Positions 9,070 to 18,047 of a stretch of DNA of 40,222 nucleotides are shown piece by piece. Each line of letters begins with the position of its first letter. The first letter of the stretch is position 1. A program made the translations under genes and the position numbers. This stretch comes from an uncultured Pelagibacteraceae bacterium (lineage in GTDB: Bacteria > Pseudomonadota > Alphaproteobacteria > Pelagibacterales > AG-422-B15). The stretch is taken from the NCBI GenBank assembly GCA_902565955.1, contig CACFGR010000004.1, positions 1 through 40,222 on the forward strand, written 5' to 3'. The notes beneath the pieces are model-generated. The model was not told where the DNA came from and searched no databases. It worked only from the letters and a program-made list of their open reading frames with translations.

Positions 9070-10029
9070 ATGAGCGACAAAAAAGAACCAATTCAACCAG
9101 TAAGCGGAACAGTTGTTCCTAGGTATGCTGGCCCATCCACATTTGCACGTCTTCCAGAGCTGAGAGATGTTAAAGAGTGTGATGTAGCAATTATAGGTGT
9201 ACCATTTGATGCGGGCACGAGTTATCGTCCCGGGGCTAGATTTGGCCCTCAAAGTGTAAGACAAGCCTCTCGACAACTAAGAACAAATTATCATCCAAAC
9301 TATGATGTTGAACCTTTCAAAGTGCAACAGGTAGCTGATGCTGGGGACATAGCCTGTAATCCCTTTGATATTGACGAGGCAATTAAGCAAATTGAAAAAG
9401 GATCTACTGAGCTGCTCCAAAAAGTTGGAAGTATTGTAACTATCGGCGGTGATCACACAATTGCATTACCATTACTTAGATCAATTAATAAAAAAGTTGG
9501 TGGTCCTGTCGCTTTAGTTCACTTCGATGCTCACTTGGATACTTGGGACACATACTTTGGAGCTCCTTATACGCACGGTACACCATTTAGAAGAGCAAGA
9601 GAAGAAAAGCTATTTTTGGATGATGCATCAATGCATATTGGAATTCGTGGCCCTCTTTACAGTACAAATGATTTAAAAAATGATCGTGAATTAGGTTTTA
9701 AAACAATTCACTGCGATGAATTCCAAACAAACACAATTGATCAAATTGTTAAAAGAATAAAGGATAGAATTGGTAATAATCCATTATATATATCAATAGA
9801 TATTGATGTTTTAGATCCAGCCCATGCTCCTGGAACTGGAACTCCTGAAGTTGCGGGAATGACCACAAGAGAAATTTTAAACGTATTAAGAGGGTTAGCA
9901 GGTTCGCAGCTTGTTTCAGCAGACGTCGTGGAAGTCGCTCCAGCCTATGATCATGCAGAACTTACGTCTACCGCTGCGGCAACAATTGTTTATGAGCTAA
10001 TAAATATTATTGCAAGAAACCCAAAGTAA
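9070..10029 (+). CDS. ureohydrolase (agmatinase/guanidinobutyrase family)
   Basis: Mn ligand motifs GGDHT, HFDAHLDTWD, SIDIDVLDPAHAPGTGTPE. Confidence 0.9.
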   Translation: MSDKKEPIQPVSGTVVPRYAGPSTFARLPELRDVKECDVAIIGVPFDAGTSYRPGARFGPQSVRQASRQLRTNYHPNYDVEPFKVQQVADAGDIACNPFDIDEAIKQIEKGSTELLQKVGSIVTIGGDHTIALPLLRSINKKVGGPVALVHFDAHLDTWDTYFGAPYTHGTPFRRAREEKLFLDDASMHIGIRGPLYSTNDLKNDRELGFKTIHCDEFQTNTIDQIVKRIKDRIGNNPLYISIDIDVLDPAHAPGTGTPEVAGMTTREILNVLRGLAGSQLVSADVVEVAPAYDHAELTSTAAATIVYELINIIARNPK

Positions 10030-10030
10030 T

Positions 10031-10810
10031 CTATTTTATTTCAAACCAGATTGGAACATGATCGGAGGGTCTTTCAAAACCTCTAAATTGTTTTTCTATT
10101 TGACAGTCAGTTATTCGATCAACAGCACTTGGTGTGGCAAGAAAATGATCAATTCGAAGACCGTTGTCTTTTTCCCATGACCCCCTTGAATAGTCCCAGT
10201 ATGTAAACTCATAGGGTTTAGAATTAAAAATTCTTAGTACATCAGACAGACCTAAATTTATGATTTCTCTGTAAATTTTTATAGAGTCCGGATGATGCAA
10301 AGCGTCATTTTTCCACTTATTAATATCAACCGCGTCATCAGAACCTGGTATTATATTGTAATCCCCTCCAAATATAACTGTTTCATGGTTCTCTATTTTA
10401 TTTTGAGCATATTTTTTAAGTCTCCTCATCCAATCTAATTTGTAAGGAAATTTGTCAGTATCAATAGGATTGCCATTAGGGAGATATAAAGAGACAATAT
10501 TAAAAGGATTTTCGACTTGTACCTGTGCATCAATAAATCTTGCTTGAACATCGTCTTTGTTTCCCGGCAAAGTATCTGTAATTTTTTTTATTGGGGCTTT
10601 TGATAAAATTGCCACGCCATTATATGATTTTTGACCCTTTTTAATTATTTGGTACCCAAGTGAAGAAATCTCTTCTTCCGGAAAGTTTTCATCAGTTGAT
10701 TTCGTTTCCTGAAGCATTACTATATCTGGTTTAACTATTTTATCTAATTCAATTAAGTGAGGTAAACGAACCCTTATTGAATTTACATTCCAACTTACTA
10801 TTTTTACCAT
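10031..10810 (-). CDS. xthA: exodeoxyribonuclease III
   Basis: MVKIVSWNVNSIRVRLPHL, LQETKS, GGDYNI, RIDHFLAT, SDHVPIW. Confidence 0.93.
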   Translation of the reverse strand: MVKIVSWNVNSIRVRLPHLIELDKIVKPDIVMLQETKSTDENFPEEEISSLGYQIIKKGQKSYNGVAILSKAPIKKITDTLPGNKDDVQARFIDAQVQVENPFNIVSLYLPNGNPIDTDKFPYKLDWMRRLKKYAQNKIENHETVIFGGDYNIIPGSDDAVDINKWKNDALHHPDSIKIYREIINLGLSDVLRIFNSKPYEFTYWDYSRGSWEKDNGLRIDHFLATPSAVDRITDCQIEKQFRGFERPSDHVPIWFEIK

Positions 10811-10830
10811 CCGTATTCTTTTATTGTTTT

Positions 10831-10869
10831 TTTAAGATTCTTAAAGTAATGAATTTATTGTACAATAAA
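10831..10869. promoter_or_regulatory. two perfect palindromes (TTTAAGA-T-TCTTAAA and TTTATTGTACAATAAA) between xthA and dgt
   Basis: 10831-10845 and 10854-10869 read directly; half-site TTTATTGT also at 10820-10827. Confidence 0.45.
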
Positions 10870-10893
10870 AATTTATGATACCAATTCTATTTA

Positions 10894-12033
10894 GTGATGA
10901 TTTCTGAAGATTTATCTTTTATTTCAACCAATCAAGAAACTTCGAAAGGTAGACTGTATAAAGAAAATTACAGTCAAACTAGATCAGAGTTCCAAAGGGA
11001 TCGTGATCGAATTCTTCATTCTGCTGCCTTTAGACGGCTTAAACACAAGACACAAGTATTTGTTTCAAATGAAGGAGATCACTACAGGACAAGATTAACA
11101 CATTCGCTAGAAGTGTCACAAATTGCTAGGTCAATAAGTAAAATATTCAATTTCAATGAAGATTTAACTGAAACATTATCCTTAAGTCATGATATTGGTC
11201 ATCCGCCATTTGGACATGCTGGAGAAGATGCTCTTTCAGAATGCATGGTATCTCATGAGGGTTTTGATCATAATGATCAGGCAATTAGAATTGTACATTT
11301 GCTAGAAAAAAAGTATTTTGATTTTGAAGGCTTAAACTTAACGTGGGAAACACTTGAAGGACTCGTAAAGCATAATGGGCCGATGACAAAAGATGTTCCA
11401 AAAACCATAGAAGCTCTCGATAAAAAGTTTGACTTAAAGTTGAATGAGTTTTCTTCAATTGAAGCGCAGATAGCTTCAATAGCGGATGACATTGCATACA
11501 ATAATCATGATTTAGACGATGGACTTAGAGCAGGTTTTTTTTCATATGATGATTTGGCTGAATTGCCAATGATTGGTGAAATTATTAAAAATTTTCCGAA
11601 AAATTATGACTCTTACGATATGCAGCGCATAAATAATGAAATAACAAGAAAATCAACTTCAATTATGATTACTGATGTAATTAATACAATTAGTGAGAAA
11701 GTTAAAAAATCAAAAGTAAGATGCAATGAAGATGTCAGGCTTAATAATGAAAAAATTGCTGACTTTTCAGATAAAACAAAAGAAGAAGTAAAGTATATTA
11801 GATCTTTCCTATCAATGAAAATGTATAATCATGATAAAGTAAAAGCAATGACCAGTAATGCCCATCAAATTATATCATCACTATTCAAACTATTTATAGA
11901 GCAAGATGAAAAATTCATTAAAGAACATATGAAAAAAATTATTTCTGATGAGGATAAACCAAGAGCAGTATGCGACTTCATAGCTGGAATGACTGATAAT
12001 TATGCTCAGAATTTTTATAATAAATTTAATTAG
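10894..12033 (+). CDS. dgt: deoxyguanosinetriphosphate triphosphohydrolase-like protein (HD domain)
   Basis: SRTHSLEVSQIARSI-type HD, HDIGHPPFGHAGEDAL, FRRLKHKTQVF. Confidence 0.92.
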   Translation: MMISEDLSFISTNQETSKGRLYKENYSQTRSEFQRDRDRILHSAAFRRLKHKTQVFVSNEGDHYRTRLTHSLEVSQIARSISKIFNFNEDLTETLSLSHDIGHPPFGHAGEDALSECMVSHEGFDHNDQAIRIVHLLEKKYFDFEGLNLTWETLEGLVKHNGPMTKDVPKTIEALDKKFDLKLNEFSSIEAQIASIADDIAYNNHDLDDGLRAGFFSYDDLAELPMIGEIIKNFPKNYDSYDMQRINNEITRKSTSIMITDVINTISEKVKKSKVRCNEDVRLNNEKIADFSDKTKEEVKYIRSFLSMKMYNHDKVKAMTSNAHQIISSLFKLFIEQDEKFIKEHMKKIISDEDKPRAVCDFIAGMTDNYAQNFYNKFN

Positions 12034-12036
12034 CTT

Positions 12037-13776
12037 ATGAGAAACATAAATGGTTATTTAAAGAATATAATCGGAGCAGAATTTTCGAAAATATTTAATG
12101 TTTCGAATGAAACTGTAGATAAGAGTTCGTTTGTAGTTGAATACCCAAAAAACAAAATTGATGGTGAGCTAAGTACAAATATTTGTATGGTTCTTGCAAA
12201 AGAGATATCAGCAAATCCAGTAGAGGCAGCTAAAACTCTCATTAAATCATTAGAGAAAATTGAGGACTTTGAGATTTTGGAAGTTGCAGGTCCCGGCTTT
12301 TTAAATTTTAATATTTCTAAAGATACTTGGTTTAAATTTTTAAGTCAGCTGCTAGAAACGAACTTGCTCTTTAATGAAGAAATTGGTTTAAATAAAAATA
12401 TAAATGTCGAATATGTTTCTGCGAATCCTACGGGTCCCTTACATATCGGTCATTGTAGAGGAGCGGTATTTGGTGATGTACTATCAAATCTACTTAAAGT
12501 TACAGGTCACAATGTAACAAAAGAATATTACATAAATGATGCAGGTACTCAAATTGATACTCTTGCAACCTCTACCATTATTAGAATAAAAGAAATCATC
12601 AATAGCAAAAGCGAAGAAAATTATCCAGATGATTTTTATCCTGGTGAATATCTAATCGATATTGCTAAAAAAATAATAGACAAATACGGTACATCTATTC
12701 TTGAAAGCGACAATCACTTTTCAACAATAAAAGGTGAGTGTGTAAATTTACTATTAGAAAACATAAAAGAAGACTTAAGCAAACTATCTATTAATCAGGA
12801 TATTTTTGTTTCTGAAAAAGAATTAATAACTCAGGGTAAAATCGACAAAACCATAGATGAGCTCAAAAATATGAATTTAATCTATGAGGGCATTTTAGAT
12901 AAGCCTAAAGGTAAACAAATTGAAGATTGGGAACCAAGAAAGCAATTATTATTTAAATCATCTGAATATGGAGATGAAATCGATAGACCATTACAAAAAT
13001 CAGATGGTGAGTGGACTTACTTTGCAAACGATATTGCCTATCATTATGATAAATACTTAAGAGGATCGACACATTTAATCGACATATTAGGCGCTGATCA
13101 TGGCGGATATATTAAGAGAATGAGCGCTTCAATACAGGCCCTAACTGATAACAAAGCAAGATTTACAGCAAAGTTATGTCAAATGGTAAAACTTATCAGT
13201 GATGGCAAGGAATTAAAAATGTCAAAAAGATCTGGTGACTTCATTACCTTAAGTGATTTAGTGAAAGAAGTTGGTAGTGATAGTATAAGATTTATGATGA
13301 TGTACAGAAAAAATGAAGCACCTTTAGAGTTTGATTTTAAAAAAGTAACTGAACAGTCTAAAGAAAATCCAGTTTTTTATGTACAGTATGCTCATGCAAG
13401 AATTTCTTCCGTATTAAACAATCTTCATTCTCAAAATATTAAATTAAATTTAGAGAATTTTAGTGAATGCAATTTTTCTGAACTTAATGATCTTTCTGAA
13501 ATATCTCTTTTAAAAAAAATCCTGGATTATAGTAATATCATTAATACGTCAGTTTCTCTATTTGAGCCACATCGAATTGCATATTACCTGTATGAATTAG
13601 CATCAGAATTTCACTCCTTATGGAGTCAGGGAAAAGTAGATAACAGTAAGAAATTTATAGATGCCGATAATATACCAAGGACTTATGCTCGAATGGCACT
13701 ACTGATTGCTACTCAGAGAACAATAAAATCTGGACTTGATATTCTTGGAGTTTCCTCGCCAGATGAAATGAAATAA
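12037..13776 (+). CDS. argS: arginyl-tRNA synthetase
   Basis: VSANPTGPLHIGHCRGAVFGD (HIGH), LKMSKRSGDFITL (KMSKS-like), C-terminal YARMALLIATQRTIKSGLDILGV. Confidence 0.97.
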   Translation: MRNINGYLKNIIGAEFSKIFNVSNETVDKSSFVVEYPKNKIDGELSTNICMVLAKEISANPVEAAKTLIKSLEKIEDFEILEVAGPGFLNFNISKDTWFKFLSQLLETNLLFNEEIGLNKNINVEYVSANPTGPLHIGHCRGAVFGDVLSNLLKVTGHNVTKEYYINDAGTQIDTLATSTIIRIKEIINSKSEENYPDDFYPGEYLIDIAKKIIDKYGTSILESDNHFSTIKGECVNLLLENIKEDLSKLSINQDIFVSEKELITQGKIDKTIDELKNMNLIYEGILDKPKGKQIEDWEPRKQLLFKSSEYGDEIDRPLQKSDGEWTYFANDIAYHYDKYLRGSTHLIDILGADHGGYIKRMSASIQALTDNKARFTAKLCQMVKLISDGKELKMSKRSGDFITLSDLVKEVGSDSIRFMMMYRKNEAPLEFDFKKVTEQSKENPVFYVQYAHARISSVLNNLHSQNIKLNLENFSECNFSELNDLSEISLLKKILDYSNIINTSVSLFEPHRIAYYLYELASEFHSLWSQGKVDNSKKFIDADNIPRTYARMALLIATQRTIKSGLDILGVSSPDEMK

Positions 13777-13779
13777 AAA

Positions 13780-13962
13780 ATGAGGTTCATAATTTTCTCT
13801 TTAATTTTAGCAATTTTTATTACTGCCATTTATTTTTACACGAAAAAAGAAGAAGAAGAGATTATTGAAATAAAAACTAATTTAAATGATTATAGAATAA
13901 TACCAAAAGACAAGGGAGGCGTTGATACTCCTGACTTAAATATATACGATCTTGGAGATTAA
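13780..13962 (+). CDS. 60-aa single-TM protein; probable SPOR-family protein remnant lacking SPOR domain
   Basis: Position between argS and nagZ where alphaproteobacteria encode a SPOR protein; TM + RIIPKDKGGVDTPDLNIYDL resembling the juxtamembrane motif of that family. Confidence 0.6.
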   Translation: MRFIIFSLILAIFITAIYFYTKKEEEEIIEIKTNLNDYRIIPKDKGGVDTPDLNIYDLGD

Positions 13963-13971
13963 TTTAATAAA

Positions 13972-14982
13972 ATGAAAAAATACCTACCTTTAATTTGTGG
14001 TATTTCTGGCGAAAAATTAACAACAGAAGAAATAAAATTTTTTAGAGATTACAAACCTTGGGGAATAATTTTATTTGAAAGAAACTGTATTAATAAAGAC
14101 AATTTAAAAAATTTAATTAAAGAACTCAAAGAAATTAATCATCAAAATATTCCAATATTGATAGACCAGGAAGGTGGGAGAGTTTCAAGACTAAATTTTA
14201 AGGGTGTCACTAAATTTAAATCAAATCTTTTTTTTGGGCAAATTATTGAGAAGGATGCAGACTTAGGGTTTGAATTATTAAGACTTAATACTGAAATTTT
14301 AGCTCATACTTTAAAAGAATTGGGCATTAACACAAATACAGTGCCAGTTTTAGATTTACCAGCAGTAAATGAAAGTGGTGTAATTGGAGATCGAGCTTTT
14401 TCAATAAATGAAAGGACTGTCTCTAAAGCAGGCAAGATGGTAATTGAAACAATTAATAAATGCGGCATAGCTTCTGTGATTAAACATTTACCTGGGCACG
14501 GACGAGCAAGAGTTGACAGTCATTTTGAAATGCCTGAAGTAGATGAAATTGAAGATGAACTTTTGAGTACTGATTTTAAGCCTTTTCAGAACAACTCCGA
14601 CGCATTATTAGGTATGACAGCACATATTTTATTTAAGTCTTTAGACGATCAAAATATTGTTACTTTTTCAAAAAAAATTATTGAAACAATAATAAGAAAT
14701 AAAATTGGCTTTAGAGGGCTACTGATGACTGATGATATTTCAATGAAAGCTATTTCAGATGATGTTGATATTGCTGCTTTAAAATCACTTAATGCCGGCT
14801 GTGACCTCGTTCTTCATTGTAATGGAAACATCAATGAAATTAATAAGATAGCTGAAAGAATTAAGAATGAAGCTGAGCCTATTTTAATACCTGACGATCT
14901 TATCAATATCTATCAGACAAAATCTGATTTCCCTCATGAAGAAAACTTAAAAGCCTACGAATATCTAACAAAGCAGCTTTGA
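13972..14982 (+). CDS. nagZ: beta-N-acetylhexosaminidase
   Basis: IDQEGGRVSRL, KHLPGHGRARVDSHFEMPEV, LLMTDDISMKA. Confidence 0.93.
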   Translation: MKKYLPLICGISGEKLTTEEIKFFRDYKPWGIILFERNCINKDNLKNLIKELKEINHQNIPILIDQEGGRVSRLNFKGVTKFKSNLFFGQIIEKDADLGFELLRLNTEILAHTLKELGINTNTVPVLDLPAVNESGVIGDRAFSINERTVSKAGKMVIETINKCGIASVIKHLPGHGRARVDSHFEMPEVDEIEDELLSTDFKPFQNNSDALLGMTAHILFKSLDDQNIVTFSKKIIETIIRNKIGFRGLLMTDDISMKAISDDVDIAALKSLNAGCDLVLHCNGNINEINKIAERIKNEAEPILIPDDLINIYQTKSDFPHEENLKAYEYLTKQL

Positions 14983-15042
14983 TGTATTTTATCGTATATA
15001 AACATCATCTGTTATATAATAAAAGAATCAAAAAATTGAAAA

Positions 15043-15840
15043 ATGGAAGATATTTCAAGTACTTATACTGAACAGGAAGCATCTAATCAAACAAGCCCAG
15101 ATGATTTGATTGTAAACTTGGGAGAATTTGAAGGTCCCCTCGATCTGCTATTAACATTAGCTAAATCTCAAAAAGTAGATTTAATGAAAATTTCCATTCT
15201 CCAGCTCACAGAGCAATACTTGGAGTTTATAGAAAAAGTTCGTAATCGCAATTTAGAATTGGCGGCTGACTATCTTGTTATGGCAGCTTGGATGGCTTAC
15301 TTAAAATCCAATTTGTTAATACCAAGAGAAGAGTCAGGTGAAGAACTGAGCGCTGAAGAAATGGCAGAAAGATTGAAATTTCAACTCAAGAAACTTGAAG
15401 CGATCCGACAAGTTTCTCAAAAATTAATGAATTTACCAAAACTTGGTACTGATTTTTTTAATAGAGGAATGCCTGAAGGCATAAGGTTGATACGAACGCC
15501 TGAATATTATCTAGATTTATACGATCTTTTAAAATCATATGCAGATCAAAGGTACAGAACTGCCTACTCATCGATGACTATTGAAAGACCACCTGTTTTT
15601 GCAATGGAAGATGCGCTTGTTAGACTTCAAAGAATGATAGGTGATGTACCAGAATGGACTCGGCTTGAGAAATTTTTACCACATGAATTTTCAAATGGTA
15701 AAAGCGCTAGATCAGGTGTTGCAGGAACCCTGGCTGCAGCAATGGAACTTGTAAGAGAAGGGGTACTTGAAGTGCAGCAGCTGGTTCCTTTTGGACCAGT
15801 ATTTTTAAAAAACAAAAAGGACGATGAATTCATTAATTAA
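15043..15840 (+). CDS. scpA: segregation and condensation protein A
   Basis: GEFEGPLDLLLTLAKSQKVDLMKISILQLTEQYL. Confidence 0.95.
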   Translation: MEDISSTYTEQEASNQTSPDDLIVNLGEFEGPLDLLLTLAKSQKVDLMKISILQLTEQYLEFIEKVRNRNLELAADYLVMAAWMAYLKSNLLIPREESGEELSAEEMAERLKFQLKKLEAIRQVSQKLMNLPKLGTDFFNRGMPEGIRLIRTPEYYLDLYDLLKSYADQRYRTAYSSMTIERPPVFAMEDALVRLQRMIGDVPEWTRLEKFLPHEFSNGKSARSGVAGTLAAAMELVREGVLEVQQLVPFGPVFLKNKKDDEFIN

Positions 15841-15847
15841 ATAAATT

Positions 15848-16531
15848 ATGTCTGATGAAGTAGAAAAAAATAATGTCATGAATTTTCCATCTGAGGATAT
15901 GGACAATCTTAGAATTCTCGAGGCTCTTCTATTTGCAGCAAATGAACCCCTTGATGCAGAGAGCTTAAAGGCAAGATTGCCAAAGGGTACAAATTTAAAC
16001 AAATTACTAAATTTAATTGAAGCTCAATATAAAAATAGGGGAGTTAATCTGGTCAAAACTGGCAATAAATGGAGCTTTAAAACTGCCACCGATCTTGCAC
16101 CAATGATGAAAAAAGAAAAAATAGTTCAAAGAAAACTATCAAAGGCTGCTACTGAGACTTTGGCAATAATCGCCTATCATCAACCTGTTACAAGAGCTGA
16201 AGTTGAAGACATAAGAGGAGTTCATTTTAGTCCTGGAACTCTTGATGTTCTTATGGAGTTAAACTGGGTGAGGCCAATCGGTAGAAAAAAGGTACCAGGA
16301 AGGCCCATTATTTATGGTACAACTGAGAGGTTCTTAGAGTACTTCCAGCTAGAACAAGTCACAGATTTACCTGGACTTGAAGAATTAAAAGCAGCTGGAC
16401 TTTTAGAAAGCCGCCTGCCTCCAAATTTAGACATTAGAGAACCAAAAGAAATTGATCACAGCCAGATAGAACCATTCGGAGAAGATGAAAATATAGATGA
16501 TCTGATTCAAAGTGGACATGAGGCAGAATAG
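15848..16531 (+). CDS. scpB: segregation and condensation protein B
   Basis: LSKAATETLAIIAYHQPVTRAEVEDIRGV; GRKKVPGRPIIYGTTERFLEYF. Confidence 0.95.
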   Translation: MSDEVEKNNVMNFPSEDMDNLRILEALLFAANEPLDAESLKARLPKGTNLNKLLNLIEAQYKNRGVNLVKTGNKWSFKTATDLAPMMKKEKIVQRKLSKAATETLAIIAYHQPVTRAEVEDIRGVHFSPGTLDVLMELNWVRPIGRKKVPGRPIIYGTTERFLEYFQLEQVTDLPGLEELKAAGLLESRLPPNLDIREPKEIDHSQIEPFGEDENIDDLIQSGHEAE

Positions 16532-16547
16532 AAATTAGCCTTAAATT

Positions 16548-17948
16548 GTGAAACGTCTATTTAAAGCAATCCTGTTTGCAAACATTTTTTTTTATATTTG
16601 CACTTCAATATCTTCAGACCCGTTACTGCCAGGTGGCAAAACCTCGAATGAGGTTGAAAATAAAAATAGTTTTTCACTGGTTGCAAGAAATTTAGGAGAT
16701 AATTTAAAAATCAATTTTCTTGTAGGAAATGCTTTATTTGAGAGAATTTGGGAAGATGCAAAATTCTCAGAAAATATTGCAAGAGATGGTTTAGGGCCTT
16801 TTTTCAGTGCTCGATCGTGCGAAGCATGTCATATTTCTGATGGACGAGGACATTTGCCTATAGATGAATCTGATGACGCTGTATCTGTTGTTATTCAAAT
16901 TTCAAAAAATCAGGACTCAATTTCAGATGGTATTAAAAATCTACCAGATACCATTTACGGAAATCAAATTAGTGAATTCTCAGTTGAAAGTATTCCAAGA
17001 GAAGCGGACATTTTTATTAATTATGAATATGTTCCAATATCTTACAATGATGGCCGTATAGTCGAATTAAGAAAGCCAGTAATTAAAATTAGAAATTTTA
17101 ATTACGGAGATATAAATCAAGATACAAACTTTTCAGCAAGAATCGCACAACCAATGATTGGTCTAGGTTTAATTGAAAACATTAGTGAAACGGATATTTT
17201 AATAAATGCAGATGAGAATGATATAAACGGTGATGGAATATCTGGAAAAGCAAATATTGTTTGGCATAATGAAAAAAATGATTATTCCCTTGGTCGGTTT
17301 GGCTGGAAAGCATCACAACCTACGGTTTACCAACAAACTGCTGATGCCTTTTTTCATGACATGGGATTATCAAATAAACTTTTTGAAAAACCATTTAACT
17401 GTACTGATGTGCAATTGAGCTGTCAAAATGCAGTCAGTGGAAATAGCGAAAGCTATGATGGCTATGAAGTTTCTAATGATCAATTGGATCTAGTAGTTTT
17501 TTATTCATCGCAACTTGGTGTGCCAGTAAGAAGAAACGTAAAAGATATTAACGTGGTTAAAGGTAAAGAAATATTTTTTAAAATTGGTTGCAATTCTTGT
17601 CATACTGAAAGATTTGTTACAAAAAATGAAAGTACGCATCAAAATTTAGCCAATCAAATCATATACCCTTATTCAGATTTTTTGTTGCATGATATGGGTG
17701 AACAGTTGTCTGATGGTGTTTATGAATTCAATGCCAGTGGCTCTGAGTGGAGAACGCCGCCTTTGTGGGGAATAGGGTTGACATCAGTGGTATCTGCAGA
17801 ATATGGATTTTTACATGATGGAAGAGCTCGAACAATTGAGGAGGCTATATTATGGCATGGTGGGGAAGCCTCTAAGGTGTTAGAAGAGTTCAAATCTTTA
17901 GATAAAAATCAAGTAAATCAATTAATTAGCTTTGTAAATTCTTTATAA
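16548..17948 (+). CDS. di-heme oxidoreductase (DUF1111 / 'thiol oxidoreductase' family)
   Basis: GTG start, signal peptide; two CxxCH motifs (SCEACH, GCNSCH); FSARSCEACHISDGRG and YSDFLLHDMGEQLSDG motifs. Confidence 0.85.
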   Translation: MKRLFKAILFANIFFYICTSISSDPLLPGGKTSNEVENKNSFSLVARNLGDNLKINFLVGNALFERIWEDAKFSENIARDGLGPFFSARSCEACHISDGRGHLPIDESDDAVSVVIQISKNQDSISDGIKNLPDTIYGNQISEFSVESIPREADIFINYEYVPISYNDGRIVELRKPVIKIRNFNYGDINQDTNFSARIAQPMIGLGLIENISETDILINADENDINGDGISGKANIVWHNEKNDYSLGRFGWKASQPTVYQQTADAFFHDMGLSNKLFEKPFNCTDVQLSCQNAVSGNSESYDGYEVSNDQLDLVVFYSSQLGVPVRRNVKDINVVKGKEIFFKIGCNSCHTERFVTKNESTHQNLANQIIYPYSDFLLHDMGEQLSDGVYEFNASGSEWRTPPLWGIGLTSVVSAEYGFLHDGRARTIEEAILWHGGEASKVLEEFKSLDKNQVNQLISFVNSL

Positions 17949-17973
17949 ACTAAAATCAATAAAGTGCGTCATA

Positions 17974-18031
17974 TTTGCTATTGATAATCATTCTCATTAC
18001 TATATATAGAATGAAACTTAGTATCATTCTA
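17974..18031 (+). promoter_or_regulatory. putative iron-responsive promoter: TTGATA-N16-TATATA with Fur-like 7-1-7 box and TGA-N9-TCA inverted repeat
   Basis: TGATAAT-C-ATTCTCA at 17982-17996; TAGAATGA-N9-TCATTCTA at 18007-18031. Confidence 0.65.
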
Positions 18032-18047
18032 AAGAAGGGAAAAATTT

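Noticed and set aside
9034-9276. 80-aa antisense ORF at the permease/ureohydrolase junction
   Set aside because: Overlaps two well-supported genes on the other strand and has no recognizable features.
11277-11501. Two overlapping antisense ORFs inside dgt
   Set aside because: Both overlap a conserved HD-domain CDS; codon shadow.
16864-17418. Two alternate-frame + strand ORFs inside the DUF1111 gene (16864-17061, 17230-17418)
   Set aside because: Nested in a well-supported CDS containing two heme motifs; no start signals or homology.
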